Shown here: positions 17,131 to 25,228 of the stretch, piece by piece | Layout of the letters: the number at the start of each line of letters is the position of its first letter | Position numbering within the stretch: the first letter of the stretch is position 1 | Assembly (NCBI GenBank): GCA_019411365.1 | Contig: DXQT01000003.1 | Location: forward strand, 1-64,000 | Source of the DNA: Roseburia sp. | GTDB taxonomy: Bacteria > Bacillota_A > Clostridia > Lachnospirales > Lachnospiraceae | DNA: 64,000 bases | Reading direction: 5' to 3' | Made by a program: the position numbers and the translations under genes | Notes under the pieces: model-generated | Told to the model about the DNA's origin: nothing | Seen by the model: the letters and a program-made list of their open reading frames with translations, nothing else | Databases searched by the model: none

Positions 17131-17452
17131 AGACAATTGCGAAACTCATGAAAATCTAAATTGAATTGTGAGAAATTGACAAAAGACATGAAAGACATTG
17201 GGGAACCGCCGGTTCTTAGAAGGCAGGTACAACTTTTTTCAATCAGGTCTGTGCATTTACTGCACAGACCATGCGAAAGTGATTCAAGTGTGAGCAAATT
17301 CCTATCTGCGAAGCAGATTTTAAATGAATTTGCGAAGTACTGCGAAGAATGAGCAGTACCGTTGCGAGTGACACATAGCGAAAGCGTGTCTTGAATGTTT
17401 TTGTTAATTTTGAACAATTTAAAGAAGATTATGAGGAGTTTCACAATTGTCT
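17131..17452. repeat. Terminal-inverted-repeat element, long copy (family member B)
   Basis: This 322-bp element fills most of the 450-nt gap after thrS. The ends are imperfect inverted repeats of about 65 bp: AGACAATTGCGAAACTC on the left and, inverted, AGACAATTGTGAAACTC on the right. The arms continue with matching AAATTGAC/AAATTAAC and AAAGACA/CAAGACA blocks. The interior has hairpins (GGTCTGTGCA/TGCACAGACC; GACACATAGCGAAAGCGTGTC). It is homologous to 46611-46850 in inverted orientation, and has an insertion in its middle compared with that copy. No transposase is encoded, so it is MITE-like. Confidence 0.85.
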
Positions 17453-17482
17453 GACAGATTTGAAGGAAAAGGAGAAAAAAGT

Positions 17483-17815
17483 ATGGCATATTTGGATTGT
17501 TCAGTGAAAAGCTGCACCTACAATAATGAAGACGGCTGTTGCTGCAAAGGCGACATTCAGGTGGAGGGACGCGAAGCAACCGAAGCACAGAGCACCTGTT
17601 GCGGAAGTTTCAAAGACCGCGGAACAAACGGTGCAGCCTGTAACGCATTAAAAGATGTTTCTAAGGAAATCGACGTTGCGTGTGAGGCAACACACTGCCG
17701 TTTCAATGAAAATGAGAAATGTCACGCAGATCATATCGGTATTTCCGGTGCCGGAGCCTGCACCTGTGGAGAGACAGAGTGCGCAAGCTTCGAGTGCAAC
17801 TGTAAATATGAATAA
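17483..17815 (+). CDS. DUF1540 protein, two Cys-rich repeats
   Basis: A 110-residue protein with two copies of the short DUF1540 module. Each has the spacing CSVKSCTYNN-CCCKGDIQV-TCCGSF, and the second reads CEATHCRFNENEKCHAD-CASF. The many cysteines suggest metal binding, probably zinc; the role is unknown. The start at 17483 follows AGGAGAAAAAAGT. A longer frame from 17447 would begin inside the repeat element and is rejected. After it, 17835-17862, lies a GGTCTGCACA/TGTGCAGACC hairpin similar to one inside element B. Confidence 0.83.
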   Translation: MAYLDCSVKSCTYNNEDGCCCKGDIQVEGREATEAQSTCCGSFKDRGTNGAACNALKDVSKEIDVACEATHCRFNENEKCHADHIGISGAGACTCGETECASFECNCKYE

Positions 17816-18029
17816 TTAATACAGGTATGAAACTGGTCTGCACATGCTCCATTTGTGCAGACCATAAAAAAGCAGGATAAGAAAATTTACATCTGTAAAG
17901 CAGGATTCCAGTGCTTTAAAACACAAAAACTACACAAAAAGTTTACAAAGATACCCTTGTTTCTTTTGCCGCGGAGATGTAGTATGGGAGTTGGAAAAAC
18001 AAAAAGATTCCTGTTTGGAGGCGGTACTT

Positions 18030-18620
18030 ATGAGAAAAAAATCACATATTTCACTGGCACGTTACATTGTAAATAATATGGAAGACAATGATCTGAAAAA
18101 ACATAAATTATCTTTTTACATCGGAAGTGTCCTGCCGGACATTAAGCCATCTTTCGTCTATAAGCGCCATGAGATGGACGGAACTTACCCGGATATCAGA
18201 CGCCATATTGAGCGCCTTTCCGAGGGCAGGAAACTGGTGGAGAAGAAAAAAGGGCGCAAGTATTACATGGATCTTGGACAGATCAGCCACTATCTGGCAG
18301 ACTATTTTACCTATCCTCACAATAAGATCTATCCGGGAAGTCTGAAGGATCACTGTTCTTACGAGGAGAAGTTAAAGCGGGATTTGCGGAGATATATCAG
18401 GACGGACGCTGCAAAACCGCATAAAGCAGATCATCTGGAATTTAACAGTGCCAGAAATCTTTGCGATTTTATCCAGAAATCCCATGATGATTATCTTGTG
18501 AGAAAGCATGATGTGGAGGATGATATCCATCACATTGTGGAGGTGAACTACAAGGCAATGGAGACAATGATACATTTACTCGCCGAGAAAAGGGCAGAAT
18601 TCCGGTTAAAACATTCCTGA
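18030..18620 (+). CDS. Zinc-dependent phospholipase C-like protein
   Basis: A 196-residue protein of the Zn_dep_PLPC type. It has MRKKSHISLARYIVNN, then HKLSFYIGSVLPDIKP, HIERL and QISHYLADYFTYPHN. The His and Asp residues in these blocks are the expected metal ligands of S1/P1 nuclease and phospholipase C folds. There is no signal peptide, so it is probably cytoplasmic, and activity on lipids is unproven for this subfamily. The ATG at 18030 follows TTGGAGGCGGTACTT; the earlier ATG at 17991 lacks a site. Confidence 0.75.
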   Translation: MRKKSHISLARYIVNNMEDNDLKKHKLSFYIGSVLPDIKPSFVYKRHEMDGTYPDIRRHIERLSEGRKLVEKKKGRKYYMDLGQISHYLADYFTYPHNKIYPGSLKDHCSYEEKLKRDLRRYIRTDAAKPHKADHLEFNSARNLCDFIQKSHDDYLVRKHDVEDDIHHIVEVNYKAMETMIHLLAEKRAEFRLKHS

Positions 18621-18681
18621 AAAATGAAAAACATACAAAAACGATAGGAAAACATACGAATCAAATATTAATTTTTTATGA

Positions 18682-18721
18682 ACAGCGCATCCAAAGTCGA
18701 AAAATGGATGCGCTGTTTTTG
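18682..18721 (+). terminator. Intrinsic terminator
   Basis: ACAGCGCATCC pairs with GGATGCGCTGT and TTTTT follows. Confidence 0.88.
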
Positions 18722-18760
18722 TAGGAAATACGTGCAATTGTGAAAAAATCCGTTTGGAAA

Positions 18761-18767
18761 TGTCGAA
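18761..18767 (+). promoter_or_regulatory. 0A box (Spo0A site)
   Basis: TGTCGAA, the exact Spo0A consensus heptamer, 185 nt upstream of a Spo0E-like gene. The remaining 18722-18951 gap shows no other gene. Confidence 0.5.
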
Positions 18768-18951
18768 TTTTGGAGAAAACTCATCACCTAATTCATTTGA
18801 TTTTTGAATCTGCGGATAGTAATATGGAGAATATAAAAGAGAGGAAAAGAAAAAGGGGAAAAGAAAAAGGGACTATTCTCTGCTCCGGCAATTAGCAGAA
18901 ATTTGAATTTGTAAAATTGCATTTTCCATTGAGGAAATCAGGAGGATTCAT

Positions 18952-19113
18952 ATGAGAAAGTTGAGTGAGTTACAGCAGGAAATCGAATCCGTTCGATTTG
19001 AACTGGATCAGGCACTTTTACGACAGGATAAGTTTGATAATTACTATCAAAAAAGTACAAAACTCGATCAGCTGATTGAAGAGTATATCGAGGAAACAGA
19101 AAGAAGTAAGTAG
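18952..19113 (+). CDS. Spo0E-like aspartyl-phosphate phosphatase
   Basis: A 53-residue protein starting 7 nt after AGGAGG. It carries the short signature of Spo0E-like proteins (STKLDQLIEEYI, around residues 34-45) in a helical hairpin context (LSELQQEIESVRFELDQAL). Known members dephosphorylate Spo0A~P and delay sporulation. Position behind a perfect 0A box would give negative feedback on Spo0A (inference). It is short but otherwise normal for the family. A terminator follows at once, so it is probably transcribed alone. Confidence 0.75.
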   Translation: MRKLSELQQEIESVRFELDQALLRQDKFDNYYQKSTKLDQLIEEYIEETERSK

Positions 19114-19124
19114 AGAAGAATGGA

Positions 19125-19169
19125 AAATAATGCCAAATCAGGAAATAACTGGTCTGGCATTATTTTTTT
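19125..19169 (+). terminator. Intrinsic terminator after the Spo0E-like gene
   Basis: AAATAATGCCA pairs with TGGCATTATTT and is followed by further T. Confidence 0.85.
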
Positions 19170-19180
19170 GCGCTAAAATA

Positions 19181-19209
19181 TTGATTTTTTCTTAAGAATA
19201 GTCTAATAT
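19181..19209 (+). promoter_or_regulatory. Promoter of the division and cell wall cluster
   Basis: TTGATT, 17 bp, TAATAT. It lies directly before the MraZ binding repeats. Confidence 0.75.
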
Positions 19210-19217
19210 ATGTTTAA

Positions 19218-19267
19218 AAGTGGTGGAAAGTGGTAGAAAATGGTTCGAAGTGGTGGCAAATGACCAC
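19218..19267 (+). promoter_or_regulatory. MraZ operator: five 10-bp direct repeats
   Basis: Consecutive 10-bp units AAGTGGTGGA, AAGTGGTAGA, AAATGGTTCG, AAGTGGTGGC, AAATGACCAC. MraZ is known to bind such evenly spaced GTGG/TGG repeats near its own promoter. The repeats start ~9 bp after the -10 hexamer and so cover the start of the transcript, which fits autorepression. Confidence 0.82.
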
Positions 19268-19321
19268 AGAAATGGAAAATCAAGAGGAACCAGCTGCCGC
19301 ACAAAGGCAGGTGATTGTGTC

Positions 19322-19756
19322 ATGTTTATGGGAGAATACAACCACACAGTTGATCCAAAAGGCAGACTGATAGTTCCGGCAAAATTCAGAGAGCAGCTTG
19401 GCGATGAATTTGTAGTGACAAAGGGACTTGATGGATGCTTATTTGTGTATACGTCAGAAGAATGGCACAACATCGAAGAGAAATTCAGAAACATTTCCAT
19501 GACTTCCAAGGATGCAAGAAAGTTTTCACGTTTCTTTTTTGCAGGAGCAGCTTCCTGTGAACTGGACAAGCAGGGAAGAATCCTTCTTCCACCAGTTTTA
19601 AGAGAATATGCAAATCTGACAAAAGATGTCGTTTTAGTCGGAGTCTTAAGCAGAGTGGAAATCTGGGACAAAGACAGATGGCAGGAGAATACATATGATG
19701 AAGATGAGATGGATGAGATTGCAGAACACATGGCAGATTTAGGGTTCAGCATCTGA
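19322..19756 (+). CDS. mraZ: MraZ transcriptional regulator
   Basis: A 144-residue regulator of the division cluster, with two SpoVT/AbrB-like halves. It has the usual start [20 protein letters not shown] and the second box [19 protein letters not shown]. The frame extends back to 19220, but that part covers the operator repeats. The ATG at 19322 follows AGGTGATTGTGT and gives the standard family N-terminus. It is the first gene of a long unit with rsmH and ftsL and binds the repeats at 19218-19267. Confidence 0.95.
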   Translation: MFMGEYNHTVDPKGRLIVPAKFREQLGDEFVVTKGLDGCLFVYTSEEWHNIEEKFRNISMTSKDARKFSRFFFAGAASCELDKQGRILLPPVLREYANLTKDVVLVGVLSRVEIWDKDRWQENTYDEDEMDEIAEHMADLGFSI

Positions 19757-19811
19757 TCCACAGAGAATAAAAAAAGAGAGCCAGAGCAAAAGTCAGGCAG
19801 AGAGGATCACA

Positions 19812-20750
19812 ATGGAATTTAATCATTATTCAGTATTGCTAAATGAGACAATTGAAAATTTGAATATCAAGCCTGACGGAATCTATGTGGATGGAACACT
19901 TGGCGGTGGCGGACATGCTTATCAGGTGGCTTCACGGTTATCAGAAAAAGGCAGGCTGATCGGAATCGATCAGGACGCGGATGCAATCGCAGCCGCCGGA
20001 GAAAGATTAAAGGAATTTGGTGACAAGATCACCATTATCCGAAGCAATTACGCCAACATGAAAGAGGAACTTCACCGCATTGGCGTGGAAAAGGTGGATG
20101 GAATCGTGTTGGATCTTGGCGTATCTTCGTTTCAGTTAGATACACCGGAGCGTGGTTTTACTTACCGTGATGAGAATGCTCCACTTGATATGAGAATGGA
20201 TGACAGACAGAGCCTGACTGCAAAAGATATTGTAAACGGATACAGTGAGATGGATCTTTACCGTATCATCCGTGATTATGGTGAGGACAAGTTCGCAAAA
20301 AATATTGCAAAACACATCGTGCAGGAGAGGGCAAAGAAACCGATCGAGACAACCGGAGAACTGACGGAGATCATCAGGGCTTCCATTCCAATGAAAGTTC
20401 AGGTGACCGGTGGACATCCGGCAAAAAGAACGTTTCAGGCAATCCGTATTGAGCTGAACAAAGAGTTAGAAGTACTGCAGAATAATCTGGATGATATGAT
20501 CGACCTTTTGAATCTGGGTGGAAGAATCTGTATTATCACGTTCCATTCCTTAGAGGATCGTATTGTAAAGACGAATTTTAAACGAAATGAGAACCCATGT
20601 ACCTGTCCGAGTGATTTTCCAGTGTGCGTATGTGGTAAAAAATCCAAGGGAAAGGTAGTTACAAGAAAACCAATCCTTCCTTCCGAGGAAGAATTAGAAG
20701 TGAACTCCCGTTCCAAGAGTGCAAAATTAAGAGTTTTTGAAAGGGTGTAG
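19812..20750 (+). CDS. rsmH: 16S rRNA (cytosine-1402-N4) methyltransferase
   Basis: SAM-dependent methyltransferase of 312 residues acting on the small ribosomal subunit. Family motifs: [10 protein letters not shown] at the start, [11 protein letters not shown] (SAM loop), [37 protein letters not shown] and [13 protein letters not shown] Cys-rich patch ([16 protein letters not shown]) near the end is normal in the family. It lies 55 nt after mraZ and 3 nt before the ftsL-like gene. Confidence 0.96.
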   Translation: MEFNHYSVLLNETIENLNIKPDGIYVDGTLGGGGHAYQVASRLSEKGRLIGIDQDADAIAAAGERLKEFGDKITIIRSNYANMKEELHRIGVEKVDGIVLDLGVSSFQLDTPERGFTYRDENAPLDMRMDDRQSLTAKDIVNGYSEMDLYRIIRDYGEDKFAKNIAKHIVQERAKKPIETTGELTEIIRASIPMKVQVTGGHPAKRTFQAIRIELNKELEVLQNNLDDMIDLLNLGGRICIITFHSLEDRIVKTNFKRNENPCTCPSDFPVCVCGKKSKGKVVTRKPILPSEEELEVNSRSKSAKLRVFERV

Positions 20751-20753
20751 CAG

Positions 20754-21260
20754 ATGCCGAACAGAACAGTAAATCACAACAATCGAAATAGAGCAGCCTA
20801 TCAGGTAGATGGCAACACCGTACGCCGTATGGAGGCGATGCCGGATTACCGCAAAGAGCGCAGAGACAGACAGGAGCGGGAACGCGAGGAAGAGCTGAGA
20901 AAACGCAGACGTGCCGCAGCCAGAAATCAGGAAAAAGCGCTTCGCATGAGCAAAAGTTATGTTGTATTCCTGACAATGGCAGTGACCGTATTTGGCATTT
21001 TCTGTGGAGCTTATATTAAGCTTCAGTCCGATGTAACGGCAAGAATGAAAGCAATCGCAAGTTTAGAGAGCCAGGTGACAGACCTTAAGGCTGACAATGA
21101 CGAGGCTTACAAGAGAATTAATACCGCAGTAGACCTCGATGCGATCAAGGAGAAGGCAATCAATGAACTTGGTATGTTTTATGCAACACAGGATCAGATC
21201 GTCTACTACTCTGTAGATAAGACAGACTACATGAATCAGTATAATGAAATCCCGCAATAG
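20754..21260 (+). CDS. ftsL: FtsL-like septum formation protein
   Basis: A 168-residue bitopic protein. A long, very basic cytoplasmic N-terminus (about 60 residues rich in Arg/Glu) precedes one membrane segment (SYVVFLTMAVTVFGIFCGAYI) and an extracellular coiled coil (LESQVTDLKADNDEAYKRIN). FtsL, with DivIB and DivIC, forms the linker that activates FtsW and FtsI at the septum. The family is poorly conserved, so the call rests mainly on topology and on position between rsmH and a class B PBP. Confidence 0.8.
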   Translation: MPNRTVNHNNRNRAAYQVDGNTVRRMEAMPDYRKERRDRQEREREEELRKRRRAAARNQEKALRMSKSYVVFLTMAVTVFGIFCGAYIKLQSDVTARMKAIASLESQVTDLKADNDEAYKRINTAVDLDAIKEKAINELGMFYATQDQIVYYSVDKTDYMNQYNEIPQ

Positions 21261-21298
21261 AGGGAATTTTCAGGCAAAAAAATAATTCAGGTGGTAGA

Positions 21299-23386
21299 AT
21301 GGCAAAAAGAAGACCGAAAAAGCCGATGTTAAAGTTTCCAAAGCGTATGCAGAAAAAAATGATCGTCATGTTTACGGTTGTTGCAGCGCTTATGATCGGA
21401 CTCATCGGAAGACTGATGTATATTGAATACACCAGTGGAGAAAAATATGAGAAAATCGTTCTGGCACAGCAGGGCTATGACAGCCAGACAATTCCTTATC
21501 AGAGAGGAGACATTGTAGACGCAAAAGGAACTGTGCTGGCAACCAGTATCGCAGTTTATAATGTGATTCTGGACTGCTCCGTTTTAAATGATGATGAAAA
21601 ATATGTGGAGCCGACGATCAATGCGCTTGTAAGCTGCTTCCCGGATCTGACGAGTGAACAGCTTTATTCTTATCTGAAAGACTCTCCGGACAGCAGATAT
21701 ATTGTGCTTGCCAAACGTTTGTCCTATGATACGATCCAGCCTTTTGTGAATCTGCAGGAGGAGCGGGATGAAAAGGGAAAACTGGTCAATCCATATATCA
21801 AAGGTGTCTGGTTTGAAAAAGAGTACCAGAGACAATATCCATATGGAAAACTGGCAAGTTCTGTGATCGGGTTCACAACATCCGGTAACCTCGGAATTAA
21901 TGGACTGGAAAACTATTATGATGACACGTTAAATGGAATTAACGGCAGACAGTATGGATATCTGAATTCGGACAGCAATTTCGAAAAAACGATCAAACCG
22001 GCAGTCAACGGCAATACGTTAGTGACAACGATCGATGCGACGATCCAGTCGGTGGTAGAGAAGAAAATACAGGAGTTTAATGAGGCCTATACAGATGGTT
22101 ACAGAGAGGGTGAGGGCGGAGCAACAAGAATCGGCGTGCTCATCATGAAACCGGACAATGGCGATGTCCTTGCAATGGCACAGTATCCAAACTACGATCT
22201 GAGCAATCCATGGGATTTATCTGAGTATTATACACAGGAAGAGATCGATGCGATGGATGATGATGCGAGACTCGAAGCGTTAAATCAGTTGTGGCAGAAC
22301 ATATGTCTGACCTATACTTATGAGCCGGGATCAACGGCAAAACCATTTACGGTTGCAGCCGGGCTTGAGACAGGAACACTGTCGACCAATGATACCTTTT
22401 TCTGTGATGGAGCCGAACAGCTCAGCGGATTTACCGTAAAATGTGTTGCCTATAGAAAAGGTGGACACGGAATGCAGACTTTGGAACAGACATTGATGAA
22501 TTCCTGTAATGATGCCCTGATGCAGATGTCCTACCGGATCGGGGCAGAGAATTTCACGGAGTACCAGCAGATTTTTGGATTTGGACAGAAAACGAACATT
22601 GATCTTCCGGGAGAATCGAGAACAGATTCCCTGATTTACACATTGGATACAACATCACAGCTGAGTCTTGCAACCAATGCTTTCGGACAGAACTTTAATA
22701 CCACGATGATCCAGCTTGGAACTGCTTTCTGTTCCCTGGTCAATGGCGGTAAGTTATATCAGCCGAGAGTGGTAAGCAAGATCACGGATCAGAATGGAAA
22801 TACGATTCAGGATATTTCTCCGACGTTGCTGCGTGAAACTGTATCTAAGACAACAAGTGATACATTAAAACAATACATGTACTCAACCGTGACATCCGGT
22901 ACCGGAAATACGGCAAAAGTAGACGGTTACTCCATGGGAGGTAAAACCGGAACGGCACAGAAAGTGCCGCGTGATGGTGTGAACTATCTGGTTTCTTTTA
23001 TCGGTTTTGCACCGGTGGACGATCCTCAGTTAATGATCTACTGTTTTGTAGATGAGCCGAACTCGCAGGATCAGCCACACAGCACATTTGCACAGAATAT
23101 TGTGAGGGAGATTTTAGAAGAAGTACTTCCTTATATGAATATTTATCCGGATGAGGAGACGACAGGCTTACATTCTGGGTGGGATATTACCGGAACGGAT
23201 ACAGGCGCAGCCGCTGTGACAGACCGTGTGACAGGAAATATTCCGGAGGAAGAACCGGAAGGAACGGATGATGTGCCGGATACCATGGAGGATATTCCGG
23301 GAGCCGGGGAAAACAACGAAGAAAACGCCGAAAATGATGGTGTAAATGCCGAAGAAGCAGGAACAACGTCCGATAACAGTGAATAG
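21299..23386 (+). CDS. Class B penicillin-binding protein (FtsI/SpoVD family)
   Basis: Septal transpeptidase of 695 residues: cytoplasmic basic N-terminus, one membrane helix (about 21-40), a PBP dimerisation domain, and the transpeptidase domain. Active-site motifs are STAK (Ser345), SCN (402-404) and KTGT (549-552). There is no PASTA domain. The last ~75 residues form an acidic Glu/Asp/Asn-rich tail not typical of the family. It cross-links peptidoglycan during septation together with FtsW. A hairpin with a T-run follows at 23393-23443, before a second gene of the same family, so one of the two is probably the sporulation enzyme. Confidence 0.92.
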   Translation: MAKRRPKKPMLKFPKRMQKKMIVMFTVVAALMIGLIGRLMYIEYTSGEKYEKIVLAQQGYDSQTIPYQRGDIVDAKGTVLATSIAVYNVILDCSVLNDDEKYVEPTINALVSCFPDLTSEQLYSYLKDSPDSRYIVLAKRLSYDTIQPFVNLQEERDEKGKLVNPYIKGVWFEKEYQRQYPYGKLASSVIGFTTSGNLGINGLENYYDDTLNGINGRQYGYLNSDSNFEKTIKPAVNGNTLVTTIDATIQSVVEKKIQEFNEAYTDGYREGEGGATRIGVLIMKPDNGDVLAMAQYPNYDLSNPWDLSEYYTQEEIDAMDDDARLEALNQLWQNICLTYTYEPGSTAKPFTVAAGLETGTLSTNDTFFCDGAEQLSGFTVKCVAYRKGGHGMQTLEQTLMNSCNDALMQMSYRIGAENFTEYQQIFGFGQKTNIDLPGESRTDSLIYTLDTTSQLSLATNAFGQNFNTTMIQLGTAFCSLVNGGKLYQPRVVSKITDQNGNTIQDISPTLLRETVSKTTSDTLKQYMYSTVTSGTGNTAKVDGYSMGGKTGTAQKVPRDGVNYLVSFIGFAPVDDPQLMIYCFVDEPNSQDQPHSTFAQNIVREILEEVLPYMNIYPDEETTGLHSGWDITGTDTGAAAVTDRVTGNIPEEEPEGTDDVPDTMEDIPGAGENNEENAENDGVNAEEAGTTSDNSE

Positions 23387-23392
23387 AAACAT

Positions 23393-23443
23393 AACCTCAT
23401 AAAAGTTGGAATAAAATGCAAGGAAGACTTTTATGAGGTTTTT
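23393..23443 (+). terminator. Terminator-like hairpin overlapping the next ribosome binding site
   Basis: AACCTCATAAAAGT pairs perfectly with ACTTTTATGAGGTT (loop 20 nt), followed by TTTTTG. The GAGG in the 3' arm is the only ribosome binding site for the PBP gene that starts at 23449. Confidence 0.7.
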
Positions 23444-23448
23444 GTTTT

Positions 23449-25164
23449 ATGTATCGGAATAAGACCTTTAACCGCAAAAAGGTAATGATCGTATTCGTGG
23501 CAGTTTTTTTTATCATGATGTTTCTGATTGGAAGACTGGTATATCTGATGATCTTCTGCTCCGAATATTATGGAAATAAAGCGGAGAATCTTCATGAGAG
23601 GGAACGTGATATTAAGGCGGCACGGGGAAAACTTTTGGATGCAAACGGCACAGTGCTTGCCACAAACAAATCTGTGTGCACGATCTCCGTGATCCATAAC
23701 CAGATGGAAGAACCTGAAAAAGTCATTGCTATGCTTGTGAAAGAACTTGGCATTTCGGAAGAGACTGCTAGAAAGCGTGTGGAGAAAGTCAGTTCCATCG
23801 AGCGAGTGAAAACAAATGTCGCAAAGGAGACCGGGGATGCAATCAGAGCCTATGAACTCTCCGGAGTGAAAGTGGATGAGGATTATAAACGATATTACCC
23901 TTATGGGACGCTTGCTTCCAAAGTACTTGGATTTACCGGGGCCGACAATCAGGGCATTTTGGGACTTGAAGTAAAGTATGATGAATACCTTCAGGGAACC
24001 AACGGAAAAATCCTCACGTTAACCGATGCGAGGGGAATTGAGATTGAGAATGCCGGGGAGAGCAGATTAGAACCCGTGAACGGTTATGACCTTTGCTTAT
24101 CATTAGATTACAATATTCAGATGTACTGTGAGCAGGCGGCAAAAAAAGTCTGCACAAAAAAGTCAGCGGACAGTGTTTCCGTGATCGTGATGAACCCGCA
24201 GAACGGCGAACTTATGGCGATGGTGAATTATCCTGAATTTGACCTGAACGATCCGTTTACACTGGTTGGAGACACCGGAGAATCCGTGTCAGCGGAAGAA
24301 AAACAGAATCTGCTGAATAAAATGTGGCGAAACCAGTGTATCAGTGATACCTACGAGCCGGGTTCCACATTTAAGATTATTACGGCAGCGGCAGCACTAG
24401 AAGAGGGAGTGGTAAAACTGGACGATGCATTTTTCTGTCCGGGCTATAAAATAGTGGAGGACAGAAGAATCCGGTGCGCGAGAACGACAGGGCACGGTGC
24501 GGAAACATTTGAGACAGGGATCATGAACTCCTGCAACCCGGTTTTTATGGAACTTGGCGAGCGGTTAGGCGCGGAGAACTTTGTCGGTTACTTCAAACAG
24601 TTCGGGCTGTTATCCAAAACGAATATTGATCTTCCGGGGGAAGCGGGAACAATCATGCATAAGACGGAAAATATTGGACCGGTGGAACTTGCGACAATCT
24701 CGTTTGGACAGTCGTTTCAGATCACGCCAATCCAGCTTGTCACGACGGTATCTTCTATTATTAATGGGGGAACGCGCGTGACACCACATTTTGGCGTAAG
24801 CGTGCAGGATGCGGATGGAAATACGGTAAAAACATTTTCCTATGAAACGCATGAGAATATCTGCACAGCAGAAACTTCGGAAACGATGCGCTATCTGCTG
24901 GAGAAAGTGGTGTCAGAGGGAACCGGAAAAAATGCCAAAATTGAGGGCTTTTCCATCGGCGGAAAGACAGCAACCTCACAGACACTTCCAAGAAGCGACC
25001 ATAAATACATTTCATCGTTTCTCGGATTTGCGCCCGCTGACAATCCGCAGGTGCTTGTGCTTGTTGTTATTAACAATCCGCAGGGGATTTATTACGGCGG
25101 AACGATCGCTGCTCCTGTGGCGAAGGAAATATTCGAAAACATTTTGCCTTACCTTGATAAATGA
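23449..25164 (+). CDS. Second class B penicillin-binding protein (SpoVD-like)
   Basis: A 571-residue transpeptidase: short basic N-terminus, one membrane helix (about 13-33), dimerisation domain, transpeptidase domain with STFK (Ser306) and SCN (361-363). The third motif is KTAT (506-509) where KTGT is usual. It has no PASTA domain and no C-terminal tail. Placed between another class B PBP and mraY, it may be the spore-cortex enzyme SpoVD or the vegetative FtsI; the sequence alone does not decide. Its ribosome binding site lies inside the arm of a terminator-like hairpin. Confidence 0.9.
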   Translation: MYRNKTFNRKKVMIVFVAVFFIMMFLIGRLVYLMIFCSEYYGNKAENLHERERDIKAARGKLLDANGTVLATNKSVCTISVIHNQMEEPEKVIAMLVKELGISEETARKRVEKVSSIERVKTNVAKETGDAIRAYELSGVKVDEDYKRYYPYGTLASKVLGFTGADNQGILGLEVKYDEYLQGTNGKILTLTDARGIEIENAGESRLEPVNGYDLCLSLDYNIQMYCEQAAKKVCTKKSADSVSVIVMNPQNGELMAMVNYPEFDLNDPFTLVGDTGESVSAEEKQNLLNKMWRNQCISDTYEPGSTFKIITAAAALEEGVVKLDDAFFCPGYKIVEDRRIRCARTTGHGAETFETGIMNSCNPVFMELGERLGAENFVGYFKQFGLLSKTNIDLPGEAGTIMHKTENIGPVELATISFGQSFQITPIQLVTTVSSIINGGTRVTPHFGVSVQDADGNTVKTFSYETHENICTAETSETMRYLLEKVVSEGTGKNAKIEGFSIGGKTATSQTLPRSDHKYISSFLGFAPADNPQVLVLVVINNPQGIYYGGTIAAPVAKEIFENILPYLDK

Positions 25165-25228
25165 GATGAAATAACGTATACTAGTTAGGCGAATTGAACG
25201 TTAGAAAAAATACAAGAGGTGTTTAGTC

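Noticed and set aside
17161..17352. 63-codon frame inside the inverted-repeat element
   Set aside because: The frame is not kept in the homologous copy at 46611; it is repeat sequence.
17835..17862. GGTCTGCACA/TGTGCAGACC hairpin as terminator of the DUF1540 gene
   Set aside because: No T-run follows on the plus strand; the T-run would be on the minus strand, where no gene ends. Left as a hairpin of unknown use.
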